Positions 34,813 through 44,028 of a stretch of DNA of 64,000 bases are shown here, piece after piece (within the stretch, counting starts at the first letter, position 1; each line of letters begins with the position of its first letter). The notes below the pieces were generated by a model. The model had not been told where the DNA came from. It was given only the letters and a program-made list of their open reading frames with translations, and did not search any database. This DNA is from Thiorhodovibrio winogradskyi. Lineage in GTDB: Bacteria; Pseudomonadota; Gammaproteobacteria; Chromatiales; Chromatiaceae. The DNA lies in assembly GCF_036208045.1 (NCBI RefSeq), contig NZ_CP121472.1, positions 124,001-188,000 of the forward strand, read 5' to 3'. The translations under genes and the position numbers were made by a program.

Positions 34813-35577
34813 GTGACTGACCCCTTGAACTCCCCACATCGAACAACCCGGCTGTCCGATCTCAAAGACCGCCACGCCGGCGAGCGCTGCGTGCTCATCG
34901 CCAATGGCCCCTCGCTGAACAACATGGACCTTGGCTTCCTCAAGCGCGAAACTTGCATTGGCATGAACAAAATTTTTCTCGGTTTCAAGCGCTTTCGGTT
35001 TTATCCGCGTTATTATGTCGCCGTCAATCGCAAGGTGATCGAACAGGCCACCGCGCAGATCAAGGCGCTCAACTGTGTTAAGTTCATCAGCCAGGCCGGC
35101 GCGCACGGACTGCTGGCGGAAAACGCCCTGACGCACCTCATCCGCACCCACGCCTATCAGATCGACCACCAGGGCATTAAAGGCCCCGGCTTCTGTCGCG
35201 ACATCGCCGCCGAGGGCGTGCATGAGGGCTGGACGGTCACCCATGCCGCGCTGCAAATCGCCTACTACCTGGGCTTCTCCGAGGTGGTGCTGATCGGCCT
35301 CGACCACCGCTACCAATACAGCGGCGCTCCCAATGAGGCGCGGGTGCTCGATGGCCCCGACCCCAATCATTTCAGCCCCGCGTATTTCGGCGGCGGGCAG
35401 ACCTGGGACAATCCCGACCTCGCGCACTCGGAGGAATCCTATCGGCTTGCCCGCGCGGAATATGAACGGGTCGGGCGGCGGATTCTTGATGCGACCCTTG
35501 ATGGCGCCTGTGCCGTGTTCGAGAAAGCCGATTATCGCCAACTCTTTCGCATCGCCGCGTCGGGAGCCGTCGCATGA
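34813..35577 (+). CDS. DUF115/MptE-like protein of polysaccharide clusters
   Basis: 254 aa, GTG start. LKDRHAGERCVLIANGPSLN (GxGPSL loop), NMDLGFLKRETCIGMNKIFL, TVTHAALQIAYYLGFSEVVL and IGLDHRYQYS match the 6-hydroxymethylpterin diphosphokinase MptE-like (DUF115) family. In such clusters these are thought to act on modified sugars or nucleotides. It overlaps the next reading frame by 4 nt. A diverged homologue, cut by an R1 repeat, lies at 48066. Confidence 0.75.
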   Translation: MTDPLNSPHRTTRLSDLKDRHAGERCVLIANGPSLNNMDLGFLKRETCIGMNKIFLGFKRFRFYPRYYVAVNRKVIEQATAQIKALNCVKFISQAGAHGLLAENALTHLIRTHAYQIDHQGIKGPGFCRDIAAEGVHEGWTVTHAALQIAYYLGFSEVVLIGLDHRYQYSGAPNEARVLDGPDPNHFSPAYFGGGQTWDNPDLAHSEESYRLARAEYERVGRRILDATLDGACAVFEKADYRQLFRIAASGAVA

Positions 35578-35750
35578 ATTTGTCCCTGACTTCTAACACC
35601 CTCGACCTTGCCGAGCAGCACGCACGGCAAGGTCACACCAAGGCGGCGCTCGACCAACTGCGCCAAGCCCCCGCGCTCGACCGCAATGAACTGGCCCAGC
35701 GCCTGATCCGAGGCCGACTCGACAACCTCGACGCGCAACGGCTTTCCTGA
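35574..35750 (+). CDS. Short TPR-like reading frame, probably truncated
   Basis: 58 aa: MNLSLTSNTLDLAEQHARQG, HTKAALDQLRQAPALDRNEL, then a stop. The helical, alanine-rich pattern resembles the start of TPR-containing proteins. It is coupled to the upstream DUF115 gene by ATGA overlap and is likely the N-terminal stub of a longer gene. Confidence 0.4.
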   Translation: MNLSLTSNTLDLAEQHARQGHTKAALDQLRQAPALDRNELAQRLIRGRLDNLDAQRLS

Positions 35751-35773
35751 CTGATCCTGCCGATCAATCCCTG

Positions 35774-36565
35774 GTGAGCGATATCCGGCGGTCGCTGTGC
35801 GTGCAGTCGCGTGTCGCCAAAAAACCGCCCGCCTTTTGCAGTTCACTTCAGCACAAGGATGTTTCGGCTTTCTTAACGCAGCCTTACACCGAATTATGCA
35901 ATGTTCGTTACACAGTTGATTTGCATGCACGTCTAGCACAAGGTAAAGCGACCATTATCGTTGTTGCCGGTATGCGGCACTCAGGCTCTACTGCTCTGTT
36001 CAATGTATTGCGATTAGCTCTTAAAGAGAGCGGTATCAATTTTAATAGCGGCTATTCAGAGAATATTGATCTTGATAATATGAGTAAAACGCCGGTCTTG
36101 CTAATAAAAACCCATGAGCTGCGTGACGACATCAAATTAAGGGCAGATTACGTCTTCACGACCGTGCGCGACCTTAGAGATACCATTGCATCAGCAAAAT
36201 GACGCAATTTTGATTTATTCAAAAAGCTTGGAACGGTTGAATATGCAAAATATAACCGGCAACTCCATGAAATTTGGCGAGAAGCATCTGGCTGTGAGTT
36301 TCGATACGAATCGTTCATGAAACATCCGAGCGCTGTCATTGCAGGCATCTTGGCAAGCGTTGGTCTGACAAATTGCGATGTAGATCGCATCACTCAAGAA
36401 GTTCACTCCCTGCCAACTGACAAATATGACATCACACTGCTAAGCCCGACCCATATCACCGATCCAGAGCGGAGATGTAGTTTTCAACAAACGCTTGGCG
36501 GTGACGCAGCAAAAATTACCCAGCATGCGCGTCAATGGCTCATTGATTATGGCTACAGCGTCTAA
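35774..36565 (+). pseudogene. Sulfotransferase-like protein, frameshifted, AT-rich
   Basis: A P-loop-like PAPS motif (IIVVAGMRHSGSTALFNVLR) and YVFTTVRDLRDTIASAK fit sulfotransferases. The frame stops at 36202 and continues, after about 10 nt, in another frame: FDLFKKLGTVEYAKYNRQLH, then FRYESFMKHPSAVIAG and HARQWLIDYGYSV. The stretch 35870-36540 is clearly more AT-rich than its surroundings, a sign of separate origin. The first residues of the reading (SDIRRSL...) may not be native. Confidence 0.65.
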
Positions 36566-37313
36566 CTCCGATGCAGGCAACTGTCTAATAACCGGCGCCA
36601 CCGGCGGCATTGGCCGCGCCCTGGTCACCGCCTTCCACCAAGCCGGCTACCAGGTCATCGCCACCGACCTCGGCGAGCAACCGGCGGATCTGCGCTGCGC
36701 CCACTACCGGCGCGCCGATCTCAACCGCATCGTCCAAGACTCGGACGCCGCCGATGCCTTCATCACCGACATCCGCGCGCGGCTGCAAGGCCAGGGCTTA
36801 TCCGTCCTCATCAACAACGCCGCCACCCAAATCCTCGCGCCAACAGACACCCTCAGCCGCGCCGACTGGCAACAAACCCTCAACGTCAACCTCACCGCGC
36901 CCTTCCTGCTCACCCAAGCCCTGCTCCCGGAGCTGGAAGCCGCCCAAGGCAGCGTCATCAACATCGGCAGCATCCACGCCCGACTCACCAAGCGCCGCTT
37001 CGTCGCCTATGCCACCAGCAAGGCCGCGCTCGCCGGACTCACCCGCGCCCTGGCGGTTGACCTTGGCCCGCGCATCCGCGTCAACGCCATCGAACCCGCC
37101 GCCATCGACACCCCCATGCTGCGCGCCGGCTTCGAGGGCCAGCCCGCGCTCTACCAACGACTCGCCGACTGCCACCCGCAACAGCGCATCGGCCAGCCCG
37201 AAGAAGTCGCCCGCCTCGCGCTGGCGCTCGCCGCTGGCGACATGGCCTTTTTAAGCGGCAGTTGCATCGGCCTTGACGGCGGCATCGCGGGGCAGTTGTA
37301 TGATCCCGACTAA
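36549..37313 (+). CDS. Short-chain dehydrogenase/reductase
   Basis: 254 aa. GNCLITGATGGIGRALVTAF (TGxxxGIG cofactor site), LINNAATQILAPTDTLSRAD (NNAA), SVINIGSIHARLTKRRFVAY then ATSKAAL (catalytic Ser, Tyr, Lys) and FLSGSCIGLDGG make it a classical SDR. The substrate is unknown; its place suggests nucleotide-sugar or carbohydrate oxidation or reduction. ATG 36549 overlaps the sulfotransferase remnant by 17 nt. Confidence 0.82.
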   Translation: MATASNSDAGNCLITGATGGIGRALVTAFHQAGYQVIATDLGEQPADLRCAHYRRADLNRIVQDSDAADAFITDIRARLQGQGLSVLINNAATQILAPTDTLSRADWQQTLNVNLTAPFLLTQALLPELEAAQGSVINIGSIHARLTKRRFVAYATSKAALAGLTRALAVDLGPRIRVNAIEPAAIDTPMLRAGFEGQPALYQRLADCHPQQRIGQPEEVARLALALAAGDMAFLSGSCIGLDGGIAGQLYDPD

Positions 37314-37344
37314 CCAATTGAACACACTCCCGCAAGGTGAACAG

Positions 37345-37605
37345 ATGGCCAATCTGAGTATCAGCGGACTCGCGCCAGAGGCGCTTGCCGTGCTCCAATC
37401 GAAAGCCACACAAGAAGGCGCAAGCGTCAATGCCCTGGTTTTGCGATGGATTCAGCAAGGGCTTGAGCAAGTTTCCGACCAACCAATGACGCACCGCCAC
37501 GACGACCTCGATCAGTTGGCCGGCGCCTGGACGCCAGAAGAAGCGGCGGAATTTCTGGCGGCGACGGAAGGTTTTGGTCGCGTTGATCCCGATCAGTGGC
37601 CATAG
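37345..37605 (+). CDS. FitA-like antitoxin
   Basis: 86 aa with an AAGGTGAACAG ribosome site. MANLSISGLAPEALAVLQSK then ATQEGASVNALVLRWIQQGL is an RHH fold of the FitA/VapB kind. The end WTPEEAAEFLAATEGFGRVD wraps the toxin in this group. It ends 4 nt before the PIN toxin gene. Confidence 0.8.
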   Translation: MANLSISGLAPEALAVLQSKATQEGASVNALVLRWIQQGLEQVSDQPMTHRHDDLDQLAGAWTPEEAAEFLAATEGFGRVDPDQWP

Positions 37606-37609
37606 CCCA

Positions 37610-38020
37610 ATGCGCCCGATCCTCATCGATACCAACGCCTATGCCGCCTTTATGCGCGGCGAACGCGCGATCATCGAGGTTTTGGCTCATGCCGAGACGC
37701 TTTATCTCAATAGTGTCGTTTTGGGCGAACTGCTTGGCGGATTCGCCGCTGGGTCGCGAGAAGCGAAGAATCGCGCCGAACTGGCGCAATTTCTGCGGTC
37801 GCCCCGGGTCAGTGTGCTACCGATCACCGCGAAAACCGCTGACAGTTACGCATTGGTTTATGTCGATTTGCGGCGGAAAGGTCAGCCGATTCCTGCCAAC
37901 GATCTCTGGATTGCCGCCAGCGCGCTCGAACACGGCGCCGCCTTACTGAGCCTTGATGCGCATTTCGGTCAAGTCGCTGGTTTACGACAAGGCCGCAGCC
38001 TGGAAGATTTTCTGCCATGA
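37610..38020 (+). CDS. PIN-domain toxin (VapC/FitB-like)
   Basis: 136 aa. MRPILIDTNAYAAFMRGERA (first Asp), LYLNSVVLGELLGGFA (Glu), GQPIPANDLWIAASALEHGA (NDLWIAA) and LLSLDAHFGQV (last Asp) are all present in the VapC order, so the catalytic set is complete. Overlaps the MBL gene by 4 nt. This pair seems functional within a decaying sugar cluster. Confidence 0.88.
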   Translation: MRPILIDTNAYAAFMRGERAIIEVLAHAETLYLNSVVLGELLGGFAAGSREAKNRAELAQFLRSPRVSVLPITAKTADSYALVYVDLRRKGQPIPANDLWIAASALEHGAALLSLDAHFGQVAGLRQGRSLEDFLP

Positions 38021-38640
38021 CCCATCCGGCATCCAGTACCGATCTCGCCTTGGGAGCAAAAAGCCCCAGCCTGCGCATCCCGCTGCGGATGCTCGGTCAA
38101 TCCGGCTGCAAGCTCCAATTCCCCGGCACCACGCTCTATCTCGACCCCTACCTCTCCAATTCGGTCGAAGAACTCGACGCGCCCGACCTCAAGCGCCTGG
38201 TCCCAATCCCCTTCCCGCCGCAGCGCGTCACCGATGCCGACTGGGTGCTGCTCACCCACGCGCACATCGACCACTGCGACCCGCACACCATCCCCCAGCT
38301 CGCCGCCGCCTCGCCGCAGGCCCAGTTCCTCGCGCCGCAACCGGTGCTCGCCATCCTCGCCCGCTGGGGCCTTGCCGACGACCGTCTGCGCCGCGCCGAA
38401 GAGTGCTGGAGCACACTCAGCCCAACCCTGCGCGTGCGCGCCATCCCGGCTGCGCACCCGGAGATCGAGCGCGAAGCCTTCGGCCTGGCCGAGGAAATCG
38501 GCGTCCAGCAGGTGGTCGCCACCCACTGGGACATGTTCGCCGCCAACGAGACCACCCCGGCGGAGATCCGCGCCGTCTATCAGCGCCAGCGCCCCCCGTT
38601 CAGCCTGCTGCTGCAACCCAGCGCGCTCAACCTCGCCGAG
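38017..38640 (+). pseudogene. Metallo-beta-lactamase-fold hydrolase with an internal deletion
   Basis: Reads LGQSGCKLQFPGTTLYLDPY and WVLLTHAHIDHCDPHTIPQL (HxHxDH metal site), then HPEIER joined directly to EAFGLAEEIGVQQVVATHWD. UlaG-like relatives have about 60 more residues there (YHAGDT and following metal ligands), so an in-frame deletion is inferred. The frame is then open into the GT2 gene, giving a fused reading. Confidence 0.7.
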
Positions 38641-39388
38641 GTGCGCTTAAGCCTCATCATCCGCACCCTTAACGAGGCCCAACACCTCGACGCCCTGCTC
38701 AGCGCCATCGCCACCCAAGACACCCAGGGTCTGGGCCACGAGGTCATCATTGTCGACTCCGGCTCCACCGACGCCACCCTCGCCATTGCCGAGCGCCACG
38801 GCTGCCGCATCCTGCCCATCAGCCGCGATGAGTTTTCCTTACAGCTTCGGGCGCCAACTCGGCGGCGCGCACTGTCACTGCAGCGAACAGCGCATCTTCG
38901 CCAAATACTTTCCCGAACAAGCTGGCAATGGTCAGAAAGACTTCTTCTGCAACAACGCCAACGCCGCCCTGTGCTACCGCGACTGGCAGCGCCTGCGCTT
39001 CAACGAAGATCTCACCGGTCTCGAAGACATGGAACTGGCCCAGCGCCTGGTGAGGGAAGGCGGCGCGGTGATCTATGTCCCCGAGGCCGCTGTCTACCAT
39101 TACCACCAGGAAAGCTGGCCGCAAATCCAACGCCGTTTCGAGCGCGAAGCCATCGCCCTGCAACGCATCATGCCGCACATCCATGTCAGCGCCCTCGATG
39201 CCCTGCGCTACATCGCCTCCAGCGTCGCGCGCGACTTGGCCAGCGCCCATCGCGCTGGTACGCTAGCCAGTCATGCACTCGACATTCTGCGCTACCGCTG
39301 GCAGCAGTACCTGGACGTTTACAAAGGCAACCACGAACACCGCAAACTCTCGCACGCGGAAAAAGAAAAATACTTTTTCCCGGAATAA
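38641..39388 (+). pseudogene. GT2 glycosyltransferase, broken by an internal deletion
   Basis: GTG 38641 starts RLSLIIRTLNEAQHLDALLS, VIIVDSGSTDATLAIAERHG and ISRDEFS. Then the frame changes near 38835-38850 to YSFGRQLGGAHCHCSEQRIF, LCYRDWQRLRFNEDLTGLED and a normal C-terminus. The segment normally between DEFS and YSFGRQ (about 45 residues with the DxD motif) is missing, so the product is dead. It has no stop between it and the MBL frame. Confidence 0.75.
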
Positions 39389-39393
39389 CGCCC

Positions 39394-40110
39394 ATGACCA
39401 AGTCCCCCGACCCCAGCGCATCTAAACCCCGCATCGTCGCCCCGCTGCCCATGAAGGCGCACAGCGCCCGCGTCAGCGGCAAGAACTTTCGCGACTTCTG
39501 CGGCAAGCCGCTGTTTCGCTGGATGCTCGACACCCTGCTCAGCGTCGAGGACATCGATCAGATCGTCATCAACACCGATGCCCGCGACATCCTCGCCAGC
39601 CATGGCCTGGTCGACAGCGACCGCATCCGCATCCGCGACCGCAAACCCGAGATCCGCGGCGATTTCGTGTCGATGAATCTGGTCCTCGCCGATGATGTCG
39701 CCCAGGTCCCCGCCGACATCGACCTGATGACCCACACCACCAACCCGCTGATGAAGGCCGAGACGGTGCGCGGCGCCCTTGAGGCCTTCCGCGCCGCTCA
39801 GACCGAGAGTCGCGCCGATTCCCTGTTCAGCGTCGACAAGATCCAGACCCGTTTCTACCGCGCCGACTGCTCGCCGGTGAACCACGACCCGGACAACCTC
39901 ATCCGCACCCAGGATCTGGAACCCTGGTTCGAAGAAAACTCCAACCTCTACCTCTTCACCCGCGACAGCTTCGCCAAGACCCAGGCCCGCATCGGCAAGC
40001 AGCCGATGATGTATGAGAGCGCCCAGTTCGAGTCCATCGACATCGATACCCCAGCCGATTGGGATTTCGCCATCGTCGCCGCCCGTCATTTGCTGGAGCA
40101 GACCGCATGA
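39394..40110 (+). CDS. neuA: Acylneuraminate cytidylyltransferase-like (NeuA family)
   Basis: 238 aa. RIVAPLPMKAHSARVSGKNF, RDFCGKPLFRWMLDTLL and DQIVINTDARDIL match the CTP-binding start of CMP-sialate synthases and related sugar nucleotidyltransferases. The activating LPMKAxS and FxxKP-like parts are intact. It would activate a nonulosonic acid or similar sugar; the exact substrate is unclear. The stop overlaps the dehydrogenase start. Fragments of this gene recur at 42175, 44050, 46261 and 46976. Confidence 0.8.
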   Translation: MTKSPDPSASKPRIVAPLPMKAHSARVSGKNFRDFCGKPLFRWMLDTLLSVEDIDQIVINTDARDILASHGLVDSDRIRIRDRKPEIRGDFVSMNLVLADDVAQVPADIDLMTHTTNPLMKAETVRGALEAFRAAQTESRADSLFSVDKIQTRFYRADCSPVNHDPDNLIRTQDLEPWFEENSNLYLFTRDSFAKTQARIGKQPMMYESAQFESIDIDTPADWDFAIVAARHLLEQTA

Positions 40111-41057
40111 GCGCGTTACCCAAGGTGCTGGTCACTTGTCCGCCGATGCTCGGCATGATCGACAGCTTCCAACCCCTGTTCGACCAGCAGGGCTGGCAGG
40201 TCACCGCCCCCAAGGTGGTGCAGACCCTCTCGGTCGAGGAGCTGATCGAACTCCTGCCCCAGCACGACGGCTGGATCATCGGCGACGACCCCGCCACCCG
40301 CGCGGTCTTCGAGGCCGGCCAGGCCGGGCGGCTCAAGGCGGCGGTGAAGTAGGGCATCGGGGTCGATAACGTCGATTTCGCCGCCTGCAAGGCGCTGGGG
40401 ATTCCCATCACCAATACGCCCAACATGTTTGGCGCCGAGGTGGCGGATGTGGCCATGGGCTATGTCATCGCCCTGGCGCGTGAGACCTTCGAGATCGATC
40501 GAGCGGTGCGGGCAGGGCACTGGCCGAAGCCGCGCGGCATCTCGCTGGCGGGTAAGACGGTCGCGCTGGTGGGGTTGGGCGATATCGGTCGGCATGCGGC
40601 GCAGCGGATGTTGGCGGCGGGGATGCGGGTCCTAGCCTATGATCCCTTTGCCGCGGAGGCGCCTGAGTTGGCGGCAGTGGAGCGTGCGCCCTGGCCGCAG
40701 CGGTTGGAGGAGGCGGATTTTCTGGTCGTGACCTGTGTGCTCACCGAATCGAGTCGGCATCTGGTGAATGCAGAGGCCTTGGCGTTGGCCAAGCCGGGGC
40801 TGCGGGTGGTGAATGTCGGGCGCGGGCCGGTGATCGATGAACGGGCGTTGGAGGCGGCGCTGGAGACGGGGCAGGTCTATTCAGCGGCCTTGGATGTATT
40901 CGAGGTCGAGCCCTTGCCGGCGGCGTCGTCGTTGCGGCAGCATCCGAGGTGCGTGTTTGGGTCGCATAATGCGTCCAATACGGCGGATGCGGTGGCGCGC
41001 ACCAGTGAGATTGCGATTGGGAAATTGGCGGGGTTTTTGGCAGCAGTCAGCGGATAA
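40107..41057 (+). pseudogene. D-2-hydroxyacid dehydrogenase (phosphoglycerate dehydrogenase-like) with an amber codon
   Basis: 316 codons with a TAG at 40350-40352, where the context (AAVK*GIGVDNVDFAACKA) suggests a TGG (Trp) changed to TAG. Otherwise the enzyme is complete: VALVGLGDIGRHAAQRMLAA (GxGxxG), CVLTESSRHLVNAEAL, VVNVGRGPVIDERALEAALE and SHNASNT. It overlaps the neuA-like gene by 4 nt. N- and C-terminal pieces recur at 41890, 44082, 45147 and 46394. Confidence 0.85.
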
Positions 41058-41058
41058 A

Positions 41059-41349
41059 ATGCGGCTAACACCAAAGCAAATCGACATCATCAAGCAAACC
41101 GTCGAACAGATCGGCGGGCAGGATACCCGCACGATTCTTTACGGTTCGAGATTGCTCGATGACCGAAAGGGGGGTGATATCGATCTGCTCCTTCAATCGA
41201 GCCAGCCCATCGGGCTCCTTGAGCGCGCAAGGATCAAGAGCGCGTTGGAGCAGACCCTGGCGCTACCGGTCGATATCATTGCGTACCATACCGCTTTGCC
41301 ACCGACGCCCTTTCAGCGAATCGCCATCGAATGCGGACAACCGTTATGA
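41059..41349 (+). CDS. MNT-type nucleotidyltransferase (antitoxin), pair 1
   Basis: 96 aa. TRTILYGSRLLDDRKGGDID (GSxxxxxxxxxxxDxD) is the minimal nucleotidyltransferase motif. In MNT/HEPN pairs this enzyme AMPylates the HEPN toxin. It starts 2 nt after the dehydrogenase stop and overlaps the HEPN gene by 4 nt. The substrate-binding acidic pair is visible (GGDIDLLL). Confidence 0.85.
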   Translation: MRLTPKQIDIIKQTVEQIGGQDTRTILYGSRLLDDRKGGDIDLLLQSSQPIGLLERARIKSALEQTLALPVDIIAYHTALPPTPFQRIAIECGQPL

Positions 41350-41891
41350 ACGCCAAATCTCTACTCGATGCAGAAAAGACACATTTAGCGCAATTGCTCG
41401 AAGCCATCCAGCGTTGCGTTTATTTTCTGCATGCCGCCGGCTTGCGGATTGATTGGCCACTCGAAGGATCATCGCTTCAGGCGCGAAAAAAAGAGACCAT
41501 GCTGTTTGATGCGCTGGCGGCGTTCAACGAGCGTTTCGCGAAACTGCAAGACACCCTGGGGGCAGCGATGCGCCATGCCGCTGTGCTACTGGGTGAGAGT
41601 ACGGAGAGCTTTTTGAAGGTGCTGGCCTATTATGAGAAAGTGGCGGTATTGGACTCCATTGAGACATGGCAAGCCTTGCGCACTGTACGCAATCTCGCTG
41701 CACATCGCTACGAGATCGACTATGTGGCGATTGCCGAGCATTTTAATACCCTGCATACGATGTGTCCGAATCTTTATCGAACCGCTGGGTTGTTCGTTGA
41801 CCATTGCGAAAAAAAACTGGCCATTGTCCCGGTCACTGGGGATTTTGCATTAGAGTTTCGCGAGATAACAGTTGTCTGCGTCGATGCGTAG
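41346..41891 (+). CDS. HEPN-domain toxin, pair 1
   Basis: 181 aa. The RNase motif R-x4-H is seen in RTVRNLAAHRYEIDYVAIAE, followed by a Tyr. The helical body (DAEKTHLAQLLEAIQRCVYF, FNERFAKLQDTLGAAM) is typical. It overlaps the nucleotidyltransferase start by 4 nt. The C-terminus (DFALEFREITVVCVDA) runs into a dehydrogenase fragment. Confidence 0.82.
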   Translation: MNAKSLLDAEKTHLAQLLEAIQRCVYFLHAAGLRIDWPLEGSSLQARKKETMLFDALAAFNERFAKLQDTLGAAMRHAAVLLGESTESFLKVLAYYEKVAVLDSIETWQALRTVRNLAAHRYEIDYVAIAEHFNTLHTMCPNLYRTAGLFVDHCEKKLAIVPVTGDFALEFREITVVCVDA

Positions 41892-42171
41892 GCACCCAAG
41901 CTGCGTGTTTGGGTCGCATCATGCATCCAGTACGGCGGATGCGGTGGTGCGCACCAGTGAGATCGCGATCAGCAAGCAACTCCAAGAACTCATGCTCGAC
42001 AGCCCCAGCTTGGAACCGCGTTTCGCGGCAGACCTAGAGGACAGTGACCTCAGCGCCACCTTGCTCGCCGCCGGCGAGACCGGTCTGCCGGAAAACCGGT
42101 TCCCGGCGACCTGTCCGTTTTCTGCCGATCAGTTGCTGGATGAAGGCTATTGGCCGGAAGCGAGTGGCTAA
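41886..42171 (+). pseudogene. Chimera: dehydrogenase C-terminal fragment joined to a DUF29 C-terminal fragment
   Basis: CVFGSHHASSTADAVVRTSE then IAISK matches the end of the 2-hydroxyacid dehydrogenase. It switches directly to KQLQELMLDSPSLEPRFAAD, the second half of the DUF29 protein at 46527, and ends YWPEASG. The junction is at about 41972. It proves recombination between the two gene types. Confidence 0.8.
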
Positions 42172-42174
42172 ATG

Positions 42175-42203
42175 GATCTGATGACCCACACCACCAACAG
42201 ACT
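42175..42203 (+). pseudogene. neuA internal fragment (29 bp)
   Basis: ATCTGATGACCCACACCACC matches neuA codons for DLMTHTTN, and also follows the DUF29 end at 46976. It is a scar shared by both copies. Confidence 0.7.
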
Positions 42204-42230
42204 GAAACAATTCAAACGCCGCTTCCGCCA

Positions 42231-42659
42231 ATGCCCCGCACCCAGCAACCCAACAATCCCAAGCGCCGCATCGCCCCTCCAGGGCAGCTCAGCGCCGCTG
42301 AGCAAGCCGATCTGCTGGCACGGGCGCGCTATGTCGGCAGCGCCCTGCACAAGCACAAGGCGGTCGACTATGGCTTTCATCCGCCCGGCAATCCCCGCCC
42401 GCACAAATCCCTCTGCGATGACCTCCGCATCATCCGCCGCCAGGAGGCCGCGCAGCTCATGGCCAACGGCATCCGCCTCGGCATGATCAGCGCCTGCCCG
42501 GCGGGACAACTGCCCAAGTTCATCTGGAGCGTCGACCAAGACGGCGAAGCCTACGAGGCAAAAATCGACCGCAACGGCTATCATGGCTACCGACTTGATC
42601 GAGACCATGAAAAGACCATGCGCCAATACGTCCTCGACGAATGGACCCGTCGGCAATGA
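42231..42659 (+). CDS. Unknown small protein of an ImmA-like two-gene module
   Basis: 142 aa. The reading AEQADLLARARYVGSALHKH followed by KAVDYGFHPPGNPRPHKSLC and IRLGMISACPAGQLPKFIWS resembles hypothetical proteins with a YVGS/PRPxKSxCD pattern that occur next to ImmA-like genes. No enzyme motif is certain; the Cys and His residues could bind metal. It overlaps the next gene by 4 nt. Start ATG 42231 chosen because the upstream sequence is neuA and spacer. Confidence 0.6.
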   Translation: MPRTQQPNNPKRRIAPPGQLSAAEQADLLARARYVGSALHKHKAVDYGFHPPGNPRPHKSLCDDLRIIRRQEAAQLMANGIRLGMISACPAGQLPKFIWSVDQDGEAYEAKIDRNGYHGYRLDRDHEKTMRQYVLDEWTRRQ

Positions 42660-44008
42660 CCCCACTCAGCCTGACCATCGACGCCACCCAACTGCCGCCC
42701 CTCACCGAAGGCGACCCGGAGGAACGTGCCTGCTATGGTCAGCTTGCCATCCGTCACGGCGAACGCCTGCTGAGCGAAGGCATCGACGGCTTCAGCCACC
42801 GGCTGCAGGCCGGCCCGCGCGTCTCCGGCTACCCGCTCGCCGAATGGCTGGCCTGGAACTGGTGGCGCCTCACCGAAGAGTCCAAGCCGACGCAGATCAC
42901 CCCCGACTGGCGCTTCGCCCACCAGCTCGACAGCGTCGGCGCCGGCTACATCTGGCCCAATCTCAGCATCTTCTCGGATCGCGCCCGCACCGCCCTCATC
43001 GCCAAGCCAAGCCATCCCCAAGGGCAGGCGAGCTATCGCAGTACCGCCGACGAGACGCTCATCCTGCCGACCCCTCAGGTCAGCCAGGCCATCGCCCACT
43101 TCATCGAGCAGATGCGCGAGCGCCTGCGCGCCAGCGGCATCCGCGAAGACACCAATCTCGATGCCCTCTGGCAGCGCCTCCAGCAAGAGCGCCAAGATCC
43201 CCGGCAGTCCCTGCGCCGGCGACTGGAAGCGCTCCTCGGCTATGATCCCGACGACGCCCCCGAGGCACTCATCGCAGCGCTCCTGAACGAAACCCAACGC
43301 CTGGGAGAAGACGCACTGCTCGAACTCGCCGCCGCCCACCGGCCCCAGCGCGCGCTCCCCGGCCACGAGCGCTTGCGCCAATGGGCCAAAGACAACGGCT
43401 ATGCCTCCAAGGCCACCGATCGCGTCTCGCCCCTCGCGCCGGACACCTTCAACACCGCCGCCCGCACCCCCGCCTGGCACCAAGGCGATCAAGCCGCGCG
43501 CGCCTTTCGCACGCGCGAGCGGATCACCGCCGAGACGGTCTCCAACGCCCAACTGGCGCACTGGTGTGCGGTCACACCCCGCCTGCTGACCGACCCGCAC
43601 AGCGCCCCCGATCTCGCCTTTGGCTTACAGCCAGCCGACCAGCCCGAAGGGCATCTGGTGCTGCGCTCGCGTTGGCCAACCGGCCGCCGTTTCGAGCTTG
43701 CGCGCCTCCTTGGCGACTGGCTCAGCATCGGCGCGCGCGAACCGCTCCTGCTCGCCACCGCCAGCCACACCTATCGGCAGAAGTTTCAACGCGCCTTTGC
43801 CGCAGAGCTGCTGTGCCCCTTTGCCGCCCTCGAGGCGATGCTCGCCGGCGATCACTCAGAAGAAGCGCGCGAAGAGGCCGCCCACCAGTTTCAGGTCTCG
43901 GAACAGGCCGTCACCACCCTGCTGGTCAACCATGGTCGGCTACCCGCCGATGAGCTGGACGCCGAGGCCGACAACAGCACAACGAACGAATGGAGCCAAG
44001 CGGCCTGA
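42656..44008 (+). CDS. ImmA/IrrE-like large protein without a clear HExxH
   Basis: 450 aa. The N-terminal part (SGYPLAEWLAWNWWRLTEES, ITPDWRFAHQLDSVGAGYIW and LEALLGYDPDDAPEALIAAL) and C-terminal part (TYRQKFQRAFAAELLCPFAA, FQVSEQAVTTLLVNHGRL) show the FAAELLxP and wing-helix pattern of ImmA/IrrE proteins. The metal motif expected before the FAAELL segment is replaced by HTYRQKFQRA, so it may be non-catalytic. Paired with 42231 and sitting in a TA array, it may be a defence or TA module. Function unknown. Confidence 0.6.
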   Translation: MTPLSLTIDATQLPPLTEGDPEERACYGQLAIRHGERLLSEGIDGFSHRLQAGPRVSGYPLAEWLAWNWWRLTEESKPTQITPDWRFAHQLDSVGAGYIWPNLSIFSDRARTALIAKPSHPQGQASYRSTADETLILPTPQVSQAIAHFIEQMRERLRASGIREDTNLDALWQRLQQERQDPRQSLRRRLEALLGYDPDDAPEALIAALLNETQRLGEDALLELAAAHRPQRALPGHERLRQWAKDNGYASKATDRVSPLAPDTFNTAARTPAWHQGDQAARAFRTRERITAETVSNAQLAHWCAVTPRLLTDPHSAPDLAFGLQPADQPEGHLVLRSRWPTGRRFELARLLGDWLSIGAREPLLLATASHTYRQKFQRAFAAELLCPFAALEAMLAGDHSEEAREEAAHQFQVSEQAVTTLLVNHGRLPADELDAEADNSTTNEWSQAA

Positions 44009-44028
44009 TGAACAGCCCCATCACAGAG

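Noticed and set aside
39394-40110. Definite sialic acid synthesis
   Set aside because: Only a cytidylyltransferase-like gene is seen; neuB and neuC are not in the window, so the sugar cannot be named.
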